Source: Patagioenas fasciata (taxonomy: Eukaryota; Chordata; Aves; Columbiformes; Columbidae). From it: a DNA stretch of 64,000 nucleotides. The stretch spans positions 48,459,661 through 48,523,660 of the forward strand of contig NC_092522.1 in NCBI RefSeq assembly GCF_037038585.1. The letters are read 5' to 3'. Each line of letters begins with the position of its first letter. Position 1 is the first letter of the stretch. Positions 24,350-35,190 of the stretch are shown in pieces. Under the pieces are notes generated by a model that was not told the origin of the DNA, made no database searches, and saw only the letters and a list, made by a program, of their open reading frames with translations. The position numbers and the translations under genes were made by a program.

Positions 24350-24958
24350 AATCCGAGGTTTCTCCAAAGCTTTTGATACTGTTTCTCACAGCCTCCCCCT
24401 AGAGAAACTGTTGTGTTAAAGTCTAAACAAGTGGTCCACATGGTGGATGGGGAATTGACTGGCAGGCCACACCCAGAATAGCTCTTTTTCAAACTGGCAA
24501 CCTGTCACAAGTGGCTTCCCACAGGAATCAATATTGAGCCCAATGCTGTTTAATAGCTTCATAAGTGATTTGGATGATGGAATCAAGTGTACCCTGATGA
24601 AGTTTGCCAATTATACCAAACTGAGTGGGGAAGTGGACACTTCAGAAGAGAGAGTCACCCTCCAGGAAGACCTGGATAGGCTGCAAGAGTGAGCTAACAA
24701 GGAAGTTCAACAAGGACAAGTGTAAGGTCTTACACCTGGAAGAACAAAACCTAGGAGTGCAGCACAGGCTGGGATCTACCCAGCTGGAGAGAAGCTCAGT
24801 GGAAAGGGACCTGGGGATCCTGGTGGACAACCAAGCTCAGTATGAATGACCAGTGTGCTGCTGCTGTGGCAAAGAAAGCCAACAGGGTGTCAGTTTGCAT
24901 CAACGGGAGCATCACCAGCAGAGACAAAGAAGTCATTATTCCACTCTACTCAGTCTTA
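24350..24958 (+). mobile_element. CR1 LINE, internal ORF2 fragment lacking the 3' end
   Basis: The fragment begins in the reverse transcriptase block 'tctccaaagcttttgatact' (FSKAFDT-like). It continues through 'ttcataagtgatttggatga' (FISDLDD) and 'aagtttgccaattatacc', where the FADDT motif should be. The catalytic pair is changed there: GAT-GAC is replaced by codons reading Asn-Tyr. Then come the CR1 thumb-region blocks 'KFNKDKCKVLHLEEQN' and 'SVERDLGILVDNQ' and a match to 'cactctactcagtctta'. Similarity stops at about 24958, several hundred bases before the CR1 3' end should occur. Several stop codons and frame changes are present. Loss of the 3' end with retention of the middle is unusual for a LINE, so a later deletion or rearrangement is likely. 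Confidence 0.9.
24630..24850 (+). pseudogene. CR1 ORF2 remnant (RT C-terminal region)
   Basis: In one plus frame the residues 'KFNKDKCKVLHL' and 'ERSSVERDLGILVDNQ' match the conserved CR1 region just after the reverse transcriptase palm. The frame ends at a stop near 24849, and the matching upstream palm sequence is in other frames. It is a dead fragment of the copy above. Confidence 0.85.
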
Positions 24959-27900
24959 GATTAAAATAGCCTGGCACCTTCCTGTGTTGATTGGCAGCAT
25001 TTCTTCCCCAAGCCTTTGCGTGTTGCAGAGATGAGGCTCTACATGTAAATGTGATCATGGTGTTTGTGAGGTGTCAGACTCTAAACTCAGCAGAAGAATT
25101 GAGTCCCTCTGTGCTCCCTGACTCACTACTTTCAGTGGAGTTTGAGTCAGGCAGTAATTTTGCATCTTTTTCTTAGTCTTCATGCCCATTACAAGGCAGG
25201 GTGACTTGACTGCTGTGCATCTATTTGACACATGCTTGCTGTATTTAATACATGGCTCCTTCCTTTGCCTTTATCATAACATGTACTTGTGGGAGCCATA
25301 CAGGTTATGGGAAGTATCAAGTTCTAAAGGAGTATTTCCTCGAGGCAGAAAAAGAGTCTGGAAAGACTTTAAATGAACTAAGAAAAAAAAAAAAAAAACC
25401 TTAACAAAAACTATTGATTGTATCAGTCTTGGTCACTTGACTCACAAACACCTTTATTTGGGTTTTACGGTTGTAGAAATCTGTTGAGCTTGACAGAGGT
25501 AATCCAGTGTGAAATAATAGCAATGCAGTGATGCATCAGGCCCTTGATTTAATAGTTTTTCTTTCTAAATCCCACTGTTTGGGATTTCCAGTCTCCTGTA
25601 TGTCTTGCTAAACAGAAAGTTTGCTATCACAGTGATGTTCAAGGAGTAGTCTTTGCTTTCTCTATTCATTGGCTAAGCTAGTGTATTGGCAGTTGTCCCA
25701 GAGGCACTGATAAAATATAGTATATGTAATATAAATCATAAAGCTTGCCTGGGATAAATAAAAAGGTCATGATTATTTTCCTTGTTGCTCTTCCCATATG
25801 TTTTGTATAGTCTTTGTCAATATTGTGCTCTTACTTGTTTTCTGTTGAGGTATTTTTGCTAGTAGTACTATAAGTGTAATTCAGGATGCTATTAAAGGAA
25901 TTTGGGAACATTTAGCTGAAAAATGGAAGTGTTGTCCCCAAAAAACCCTTATAGAACCAGACAAAATGTCATTCATTCACACATTTTGTATTATATAAAA
26001 TTACATGCATCACATTATTACAGTTGAACAAAACAATCTGAAAAATGAGCTTATGATGCATAACAGAGCTTTCAATCTGTGTCTCCAACTAAGTGCATTT
26101 AGCAGCCCTACTGTATGATCCCAACGTGGCTGGAAGCCTTCTGAAGTTCTTGGACAAAGAAACAACCTCATTCTGCTATCATTCTCTGATGTAATTATGT
26201 CCCAATAAGCTCACTTGCTAATAGCAAAAGCTAAGATAATAGGTAAGCTAAGCATCAAGGAAATATAGTAGACATTTTGATTTGAAAATCCCGGAAAATT
26301 CACGATGACAAAATGAATTGTTTCAGATTGAATCTTCCTTTCTTTTCAATGACCTTTAGCTTCGTCTTCACTGTACTGCCTAAGGTAATGAGCCTGTCAA
26401 AGAAATATGAAGATAATTCCTGCGCTCCCAGGAACTTAGTTTGTCCATTAATTGAGATGCATTTCTAACCTAACTAGTTATGCACAGCAGTTAGCCAGCT
26501 AAGCCTGAAAATCTGTGGTTCATGAAGGCAGGCCATGGCCAGCCTGTCAGCTATTGGGAATCCCCTTCTGGGACACATAGCAGTCCCTGTATGTGGTACA
26601 GAGCTGATACCTGCTACCAATTTCACATCAGGTAGCTATTGCATTTGAAACTCTCTCTTATCTGTGTACAGCACAAAGGAAATGGCTTTTTCTGCACAAG
26701 TGGAAAACTTTCTGCTTGGTTTTTGCTGGAAACAAAAATATTTCTTCCATTTGCCAAGAAGAAAAGGTGCACATCATGTACATTCCATACATGCAGTAGG
26801 TCTTCTAAAGTGTGTACAGTCTGCATAGTGTCTCTTCAGGTCTCAGTGTCTCTTTCATCCTGCTGGGTAATTAAGGTTACAAAATCAAATGTGAGATGAG
26901 CAGAATAATGTGAAGCTGAATAAACTACTGCCCTACTACTCCAAAACCCACAGTCAGGGTACTTGATATTCACTCAGAAAAGAATCAGCCTTACGATCCC
27001 AGCTTGTGTAACTGACACTGTTTGCCTTTTTTAACCTCTTTCTCCTCCTTCCACCAACAGGCTTTCACTTCCTGGTTCCTGAGCATCTTGTGAGAATAGT
27101 TTCCATTCCTGGATAGTCCTGAGCTGCCTTCCCCCTTGCTGTGCCATGCCTCAGCCAGAAGTTTCCTAGATGCAGGGCTTGGAGACAGGAGTCCACCATG
27201 ACACAAAACCCAGCTTGAGATTGCCTCCTCCTATACTTCAGAAACATAGGGCCTGCTAACACTGCCTTCTCCATCCTTTCTATCTTGGTCTGGTGGTAAG
27301 GGGAAACAAGATCCTATTTCCTTCCTTCCTTCCTCCCTCTTCCAAATCCTACTTTCCTACTGTAGTACTCCCAAACTGGCAATGTCCTCCATTATCGCAG
27401 AGCTGATGGGAACAGCTATGGCAATGCTGGGTGACACACCACTCTGGGGGGCAGAGTGAAGGAGAGAGTGAAGCAGGGAGGTGGATCTTCAAACCATTTT
27501 TAACCACATACCTGCAACCAGCCGGGCACCTCCCAGGCTGAAGATCCTCACTCAGCAGAGAAGTAAGTAACTTGGATTTTTCTAAAACGAGTTTTTTAAA
27601 AGTCTGCAGAGAGTGAACAATGTGAAGTTTGAAACTTAAACCTTGCACTGGCAGTTTTTGCTGCTCCCACCATGAAAGCTTATGTTCCATGCATAATGTG
27701 TAAAGCAATATTTTCATCAAATTTGGGCATATTTTTGTATTATATGTGTTTCACTAATAAGTAACAGGCAAAAGGAAAACTGTTTATTTCACACAGTGCT
27801 GACCAGATGTACCTTCTTTCTCTATGTACCAGTTATTTGAACCTGTCCTCTGTTGGCTCATGAGCTGTTGATGATTACATCGAATACGTTATCTTTTAAA

Positions 27901-28744
27901 CACAGCATGAAACTAATTACTACCACCCATATCTTTAGGCACCTTGGCTGCAGCTCCGATTATTCTTAGCTCTAGATCAAGAAAACTCACCGACCTCTTA
28001 TTTTATATATTCTTCATTTATAGATTTTTTCTGCTCTGTGTCTGTACTTCAGGCACATCTTTTAGACAAGGAAATTCCAGCAAGGACAGTCGTTTGCCTT
28101 AAACACTAGACTCCATTTTCCCCTTTCCCAAAATGTTTTGTAACCACATCTGCATAGGAACTTTGTCCTCAGAGCAGCTATACCAGAAGCAATGCCAGTG
28201 ACCTCAACAAATTATCTGTGAATGAATCTGGTCTTGCAAGGAAAAGGCCTTTTCTAACTCTTTTCTTGGAGATTCAATTTTGTTGCTGCAGATTAAGGCT
28301 TCAGCCTTCCTTTTATTGGGTACTTTACCGTATCTATTTGGCATCCATGGACACAACCACTGACTGTAAAGTGTGCCTCTCTTTGCATTGCAGTCCCATG
28401 AAAGGTGATGCTCCGATGCTGCGACAGCTCCCTGGTAGTATGAGGGGCTGGGGAAACACCATAGCTCTCTACCCAGCAGCCTTCCTTTGCAGGAGCCATT
28501 CTTCAAAGCTTCAGTGAAAGAGTGAAAAACTAGAATACACTCCAAATCAGAAAGTCTCTCTTCTTTGTCCTTGTTTCTCTGACTAGATTAGGGGTGAACC
28601 TTAATGCTATGAACCTCAACTGAAGGCAAGGAAAATGCAAGTTTGCATGAAGTAAGACTGGAGGTAATGCAAGGCAGAAATCTGAGGTGTTTTGCCTAGG
28701 CTAGAGGAATGCACCAAGAGGAATATCTCCACACTTATGGGGTC
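24959..28744. other. Non-coding stretch, no gene seen
   Basis: No gene recognised. It contains a 16-base A-run at 25383-25398 with no recognisable retroposed gene upstream, and a TTCC microsatellite at 27318-27343. The longest open frame (123 codons, minus, 27349-27720) has no known motif. Confidence 0.6.
27318..27343. repeat. (TTCC)n microsatellite
   Basis: Four TTCC units followed by TCC-rich sequence, giving a short polypyrimidine tract. Confidence 0.9.
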
Positions 28745-29590
28745 GAGCGTATTTCATCCTAGGCCCTTTAAAGACCTATCCAATTAAATCTGAGTCATTA
28801 ACATTAAGAATTTGTGAAGAATAGAAGAGGTAATAGAAGATGGTTCAAAAGGCAAATAGTGCATCTTGTTTGAAAGCCTTAGGGACAGGATGATCTCAGA
28901 GATGACAGAGCTGGCAGTTCAGTTGCTAAAATACAGTAACAACTAGTCAGTAAGACAATCTGTATGCTCCTTCAAGAAAAGGGGGAAAAAAAAGGCGGGG
29001 GGGTAGGGGTAAGTGTAGGAATTGGTGTAAATTTGGCAAGGGGAAATTGTGTTAAACTGTTCTATTTTCCAGCTGCAACAGGGTTTGTGGCTTTGCAGAT
29101 ACAGGTGAGGCACTGTTGTCATATATCAGCTTAGAAAAGTTTTTGCAGCATATGACACAGACTCTCATAAAGAAATGCAGATATAGGAGGAATGAAAAAA
29201 AAAAGATTGGGAAAGCATCCATTGCTCCATAAATGGAAGGATAAACTAAAAGAGGTGAGTTTTTTCTTGTTCCTGGTACAATTTTGTGTTTTTGTTAATG
29301 CCCTGAACAACAGCTAACAGCACGGTCATTCAGCAAGGCACTGGATGGCAGATCTAGATCTCAGAATGAGAAAGCGTGTTAAGAATCATCAGCTGTGTAG
29401 TAGGTTACTGCAGGATGGGATGAATGTAGAAATCCATCAGGAGAAGAACAAAGAGTAATAAGTTTAAGGGAGATGCAGATTAGATAGCAGGAACAGCTTT
29501 CCAGGATTGGGAATAGTGAGACCATAGAACACTTGCCCAGTAAGACCATGCAGTGCACATCTTGGAAAGTTTACCAACAAACAAACTTTA
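28745..29590 (+). mobile_element. Old, heavily decayed CR1 LINE copy
   Basis: No open frame marks this copy, but CR1 ORF2 landmarks occur in order on the plus strand. Near 28805-28860 'agaagaggtaatagaagatg' then 'aaggcaaatag' resembles the block encoding 'E-x-P-x-D-W-x-x-A'. Near 29029-29065 'atttggcaaggggaaatt' and 'gtgttaaactgttct' resemble 'F-x-x-G-x-S-C-L-T-N-L'. At 29139-29170 'gcagcatatgacacagactc' then 'tcataaagaa' translates as AAYDTDSHKE, matching the CR1 'KAFDTVSHKxL' block. Near 29465-29495 'gggagatgcagattagatag' matches the 3' block 'ggagatttagattagatatt'. Near 29560-29590 'cttggaaagtttaccaacaa' resembles 'ccttggaagtttttaagaac'. In-frame stops and gaps are frequent, and the terminal octamers are not seen. 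It is probably much older than the other copies. Confidence 0.75.
28981..29010. repeat. G-rich tract within old CR1
   Basis: Four G-runs (GGGGG, GG, GGGGGGG and GGGG) are separated by an A-run, C and TA. A weak G-quadruplex is possible on the plus strand. It has no counterpart in the CR1 body that I recall, so it is probably a later expansion. Confidence 0.6.
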
Positions 29591-32500
29591 TGTGCTCTCC
29601 CTGCTCATCCTTTTTTTCCTAATCTTCCTTTCATTTTATTTTCCCTTCTGTTCATTTGCTTCCATCTTGCAGAGTAGATGGCAGCTTCAGGTTTCTTCTA
29701 ATGACAGTATACAAGCCCAGAGGTGCTGAAGATAACTATTCCCTTCAAGAGAGGGAGGAAGTGAGAGAGATTTGAGTTCAAGTTATGGATACATCTGACA
29801 GGTACCATCACCCTGAGGGGATTAGCAAAAGACATTTAATTTTCACTTATCAACAACAGACTTGCCGTATAGGGAAACACGTGAGCCAGTCTCAAAACCC
29901 ACCATTTAATTGCTTTGAGCTATCCATCCAGCACTGCCTTTCACCTCCAGAGTCTCTGTGGGTGCCCCTGCTTCACATTTGCATTCAAACTCCCAAATGT
30001 TACACACAGCAGCAAAAACCACTGCTAGAGTGACCTAGGGTGACCTTTTTCTGATATCCTGATGAAGGCAGGGCCCCTGGGACTCTCTGGCTTCCTTTCT
30101 CCCAGCTGCAGCAATCTCCACTGCTCTTGCTTGAGGACAAGTAACATTCTTGCTGCCTTCTCTCCACCACAGCCTGGCAGCATAGGGACCAGAGGTTGTG
30201 CACTGCCCTTCCTCACACTTGCATGGGGAACTTTGGCTCATCTGAAAGGGTTTTCTTTTTGCAAATGTTCTGCTCTGGAGATAGTGATTTCTGGCTCCTT
30301 TAGGACAGTCACCAGTCCCATAGAAATTGAGGTAACAACTGCTAGAGAAGACAGAGTCACCCCATTTCACATGCTTCCAACCGTGCTTTGCTGTGACTTG
30401 ATTCCACAGGGCCCCAGGAAGCTCCAGTACCACCCTGACAGATGACATGTACGTTACACCATAGGATATTGTTTGTATTTTTTCTGAAAAAATATTTTGT
30501 ATTCCCATTCTTCTCAGTCTCAGCACAGGAAATCTGGCATAATGTTACAAAGGTTTGTCAGGAACAGATTTGTTTCTTACTCTTTGGAGAAGGCATGAGC
30601 CACCTAGCTAAAGTGCACTTTACACCACTTTGCTGCAAAAGAAAAGCCAATGCAAAACTTGCCAAAGTGTATTTAAATCTGGCTTTATTTTCCATCTCTG
30701 CTATTTCCTAGGGATGAAATAATGGTATTAATGCCCTGAGTAGACATGGTTCTGAGGTGCATGAGCCCCAGAGATGCTCAGGGAACAAACTTTACTTCCT
30801 GAAGGTGCAAAGCCCAAGAACCCTCTAGAGTAAGTGGCCAGGTCTCAAGTGCAATACACTGAGTTGATATAGGCCAAAGAGAAGCTAATTGTGTGACACC
30901 GTGAAGGATGTATCGTTGTTACTGCTATTCATGTTTATTGTGCTAGTGTCTTAAGACCTGCCGTCGATGGATCCTTGTTGTACAAGGTTAGTTGATGGCC
31001 TCTGACCCACAGAAGTTACAGTTCAATGATCAGAGAAAGGGCTGGGAAAAGCATCCAACACATGCAAGCAGAAACATTCATGCATCATATTGATCTCAGA
31101 GTGCTTTTTTTTATTTTTGTTTTCACATGTGTAGGTTAAATAAGTTCAGGTAAGACAAATGTAATAATGAATGCAGAATAGATAAGGGAGAGTAGATGAG
31201 AGAAGAGCAAGAGGAACAAAATGGACATTCAAAAAAAATCAGTTTCTCTTTGACCCAGAAATCCCATGTTTTTCCCAATCTAGAATCCAGTCCACATGTT
31301 TGCACACAGGTTCTGCAATCACAGCCACATCCACTTGGGAAGGGCTTGTGGAATTTGTTGCATGAGAAATTCAGGTTGTCTGTCAGCCATGCAGGTTTAT
31401 AAGTTGTTCTGCCTGCTTATGTCTTTCATGCAGCCACAGGAGCACAGCTTGTAGTTTGATTTCTATCACTGGGAAGTATCCATCTGCGAGTCCCATCTGT
31501 TTTGCTTAGCTTGCCTGACACACACAGCAAACCCAGTCCTGAGGGCAGGCTGACAAGGGGCTGGTGCACACTTGCATTTCCTACCAGTAACTGAAATGGA
31601 TATATCAGCATTTTCTGCACATGGAAAATGGGAGAATACCCAAGTGTCAGGGAGAGGTTTGATGTCAATTCTTCTAAAAGTCAATACTTCATAGGCAAGA
31701 TGGCAACCCCATTTGGACCTTTTTATACTTTAAATCCTGCCTCTAAAACAGGTCTCCTATTCTAAGAACTGTTGGGGTATTTCCAAGTTCTCTTCTCTGC
31801 CATCTGGAGATGTTCAGTGAGTTTCCTCCTTTCTACTTTTTGGGTGCAAAAGACATAACAGCAATCCACATGTGTATTCAGTAACTTTGGGTTTTGCCAG
31901 TTTTCAGCTTCCATCTACTTGGACAATTCAGTTTCTCATGACCCTTCCTTCCACATCAGCTACAGTGTCATCCACATGACGATTTGTTCACTTATTTCTG
32001 ATTCTTAGATTGTTTATGAAGAGGTGGTGCCCCATCCTCCCACGCTGTCTTTATCCATTGCATAAGCAGCTGTGCCTTGAAGTGCTGCAAGTGAGCAGGA
32101 GAAGTCACCTCAGCTGGTAAAAACACTGCTACTGAGACCTGAGAAATGTGACATCTAACTGTTGCAGTTGTACAAGGGCAGTACTAGGGAGCCTAATAAC
32201 AGACCAACAAGCAGAAAAATTATGTCTCTCATCAGCTGAGGTTTGCACAAGATACTTGAATTATTGTGTGGAGGAAACTGAGTGGATGGGGCAATATCCA
32301 AATATAATATCCAATGGTAAGACACTAAATGAATAAAGGTATCACTAGTGACTGTAACATTTATATGTACTAAACATGTGGATATCTTGCAAGTTAAAAC
32401 AACGTAAAATAAGTGTGCGATAGAAGATATGCTGCCTGATCACTGATGCTAAGTATACCTGTAGCTTCTTCCTATTTTGGCCCGATATGGAAACCTGCTG

Positions 32501-34262
32501 ATGAACCCTATGTGCAGTTGAACTGTGCATTTTGTGGAGGCCAAGTCCTGGGTTAAGATTAGGGACACCCTCTGCAGTAGTTGACTGTAGCGAGGATGGA
32601 GCATCCCCAGCACAGAGTGCCACACACGGCCCACAGGTTCCTGACCCTCATGCTCTGGAAAAGGCTGCCCAGAGCACAAAGGCTGTCTGACCTGCCAGCC
32701 AAAACCTTCTGAGAACACCCAGCTTTTGTTTCCACCCTCATAGCTCTGTTCATGGCCAGCTCCGTAGATCCATCTGCTGTGTTCCCTGACCTCTCAGGCA
32801 GATTCTGACATTCTCTTATTAAATCAATTGTGATTCCACACTGGATCAGCACAGCAGTGTAACAGATGATACCTTGGATACATGTAGCATGTTTTCTTTT
32901 CCATACTCAGTGTAATTAAGTTGCTTTCAAAGGACTGGGCTACCTCAAAGATACCAGTCCGGTTAAAGTAACATGTATAAAAATTGTATAAAAGACAAGC
33001 AGTTTTCTTTGTAAGATTTGGCACCCAATGGCAGCTCTGAACAGTAGTCCCCCTGCTGTCAGACAAGCAGGGCTGTATCCCTGAGTTCCACATAAAAATT
33101 CACACAATTCATTGAATTAATCAGTTTTCTGCAGGTTATGGCTCCTTCCACAGCTTTTCACTTGTCACACAGGAAAACATATCAGTCTTACTCATTATTG
33201 TTTTGTGTTCTCCAAATTCATGTGTGGATTTCATTGCCACATCAGTTGCAAGATGTGGCTTATTAAAGCAGGTAGACTCAGGTGCTTCTTCCCCATTTTT
33301 GCTAGCGTAGGCAAGGAAACTGTGCAGACTTGAAGTCCATCTCATGCTTCACTGCATTCTGGCCCATAATCTCCTTGGGGTTTGTGTGACCTCCACGCAT
33401 GTGTGCAACAGAATTACTGACCAGAGGAAAAAATCCCCCTTCTTGTGAGCCAGTTCTGCAAGGTAATTATAATTGACCAGATTAATATTAAAAACATCCT
33501 GTGGTTCTGCATCTTTGTAATTAGTGGCTGGTGGATAATCACAGAGGAAGGAGTCAATGTTTCCATGTCTTCTCAAGGCACTGTGCCTCCAGAAAGGCCT
33601 GGCAAGTGAGGGACAGCCAAACAAGAACAAAATATCATCCACAGGAACACCAGTCAGAAGCACCCATGTTGCTCCATCATCTTTACTCTTTGCAGATCAT
33701 TGCGTTTGGTAGATTTTCAAGGCCACAGCTCCTCTTTCCTTTGCCAGGGGGAAAATTTCCCTTTGCTGAGGGAAATATGTGACAGCTATGGTTCAGGGTG
33801 AAATCTATGAGAATTAATGTGCTTTGCCTTTCTCATGGGGTCCTTAAGGCCCAAACCAGTGACTTCAGAAAATCACCAGAGTCTGCAGTGCTGCACCAAA
33901 AACACCAATTAAGCAGCGTGGTGAGAAGGAAGAGGGAATACACTTGGGAAAAGGGTTATTGAGAGGGGTCCAATGTGAAATGGGTTACCTTTCTGCTGGC
34001 TTTTGCTAGTTTTAACACAAATGTCACATTTTGTCCACTCTGGACAGAATGTACCACAGGGAAGGAAACCCAGCCCTAATGGCTGATGCATATTTTTTAC
34101 ATTTTCACAAGGTATTTTGGCTCAGTTGGTCTGTTTTTCATACAATAGCCTGTCTAATGGAGTCATTCTGTTGTCCTTTCCAACAGTTCTGAAGTACAGC
34201 ATGTGTTGATTATCTCAGTTGAATGAATCTGAGTTCATTTATAAGTTGCTTTGTTTTGACTT
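29591..34262. other. Non-coding stretch, no gene seen
   Basis: No recognisable gene. The longest frame (163 codons, minus, 30035-30526) overlaps a 127-codon frame on the other strand and has no known motif. The part at 32640-32680 ('ctctggaaaaggctgcccag') resembles one CR1 block, but the flanks do not continue the match. Confidence 0.6.
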
Positions 34263-34286
34263 TTTATTTATTTATTTATTTATTTG
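34263..34286. repeat. (TTTA)n microsatellite
   Basis: Five to six TTTA units, AT-only, with no element body attached. Confidence 0.9.
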
Positions 34287-34978
34287 TTCTTCCCTTCTCT
34301 GTCTAAAGGACAGAAAATTGTTTGTAGAGGGAAAAACATATAAACAGTGTGATTGAGTACAATAAAGAACAGCTTGTTAGAAATGTGGGTTTGGTGTATG
34401 TGGAACCCAAGCTTTTTCTCTTTCTATCATGCCTCACTACACAAAGCATTAACCAAGTTTGCTCTGGGACTTCCATTATAAAATCCTCTTTTCTTCTGTC
34501 TGTAAAAGACTGAAAAAATCTTGTTTTCAGTTGAAATGGTGTGTTTTCCTTTAAGCCAAAGACAACCTTTTCTTAAAGTTTGAATCAAGTTCGTACATCT
34601 ATATTTTAGTTTTACAAAAGTTATGAAACTTACCAGAAACAAATCTTTTTGCAATGATTAACCATGGCATAGAAAATACATTTATTCTTTTTTTCCTTTC
34701 GTCTTTTTATCCAGCTTAAAGTAAGGCAATGAGAGCTTTGCTATCTTTCCTCTGAAACAGAATCATATCCCATCCTTTCAGATGAAAAATTGTGTGTGAC
34801 TCATTCTTATGAGCCAGACCAACCTAAAAATGTGACTGCCATCAAAGTTGACTTTAACTCATCAAGAGTTGAAGCGACTGAACATCTGTTTAGTACATGC
34901 ACAGTTGTTTGCATTCACTAAACATCAACCTATGTGTCTGGGACTACACGCTGACATAAATACATCTAATGAATGTTA
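34287..34978. other. Non-coding stretch, no gene seen
   Basis: AT-rich ordinary sequence; nothing recognised. Confidence 0.6.
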
Positions 34979-35028
34979 ATTGTGAGGTAGTGTTTCATTC
35001 TAGATTGTGAGGTAGTGTTTCATTCTAG
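34979..35028. repeat. Perfect 25-bp tandem duplication
   Basis: The 25-base unit, beginning 'attgtgaggtagtgtttcat', is present at 34979-35003 and again at 35004-35028 with no mismatch. Perfect identity implies a recent duplication. Confidence 0.95.
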
Positions 35029-35143
35029 AGATCTATCACCGCATAAGCTTCCTTAAAAGAGTACAACTTTCTCAGCATTGAGACTGATGTGTTTGGGCCT
35101 GTTTCTACGGCTTCACTTGCCCGGGCAAACTGCAGAAGAAAGA

Positions 35144-35190
35144 ATGCTTTGAATAACAAATTCAAAGCTGACATGCTTTGAATAACAAAT
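35144..35190. repeat. Direct repeat of 18 bp, 29-bp period
   Basis: The word 'atgctttgaataacaaat' occurs at 35144-35161 and 35173-35190, separated by 11 bases. The copies are identical. It lies about 115 bases from the 25-bp duplication. Confidence 0.95.

Noticed and set aside
25383..25398. 16-base A-run as a possible retrocopy tail
   Set aside because: No recognisable gene, LINE or SINE body precedes it, and no target-site duplication could be seen.
30035..30526. 163-codon minus-strand open frame
   Set aside because: No domain, overlapped by a 127-codon plus frame in the same DNA, and without splice-like borders.
32575..32720. Resemblance to the CR1 block 'ctggaacaggctgcccag'
   Set aside because: Only about 20 bases resemble CR1; the sequence on both sides does not continue the alignment.
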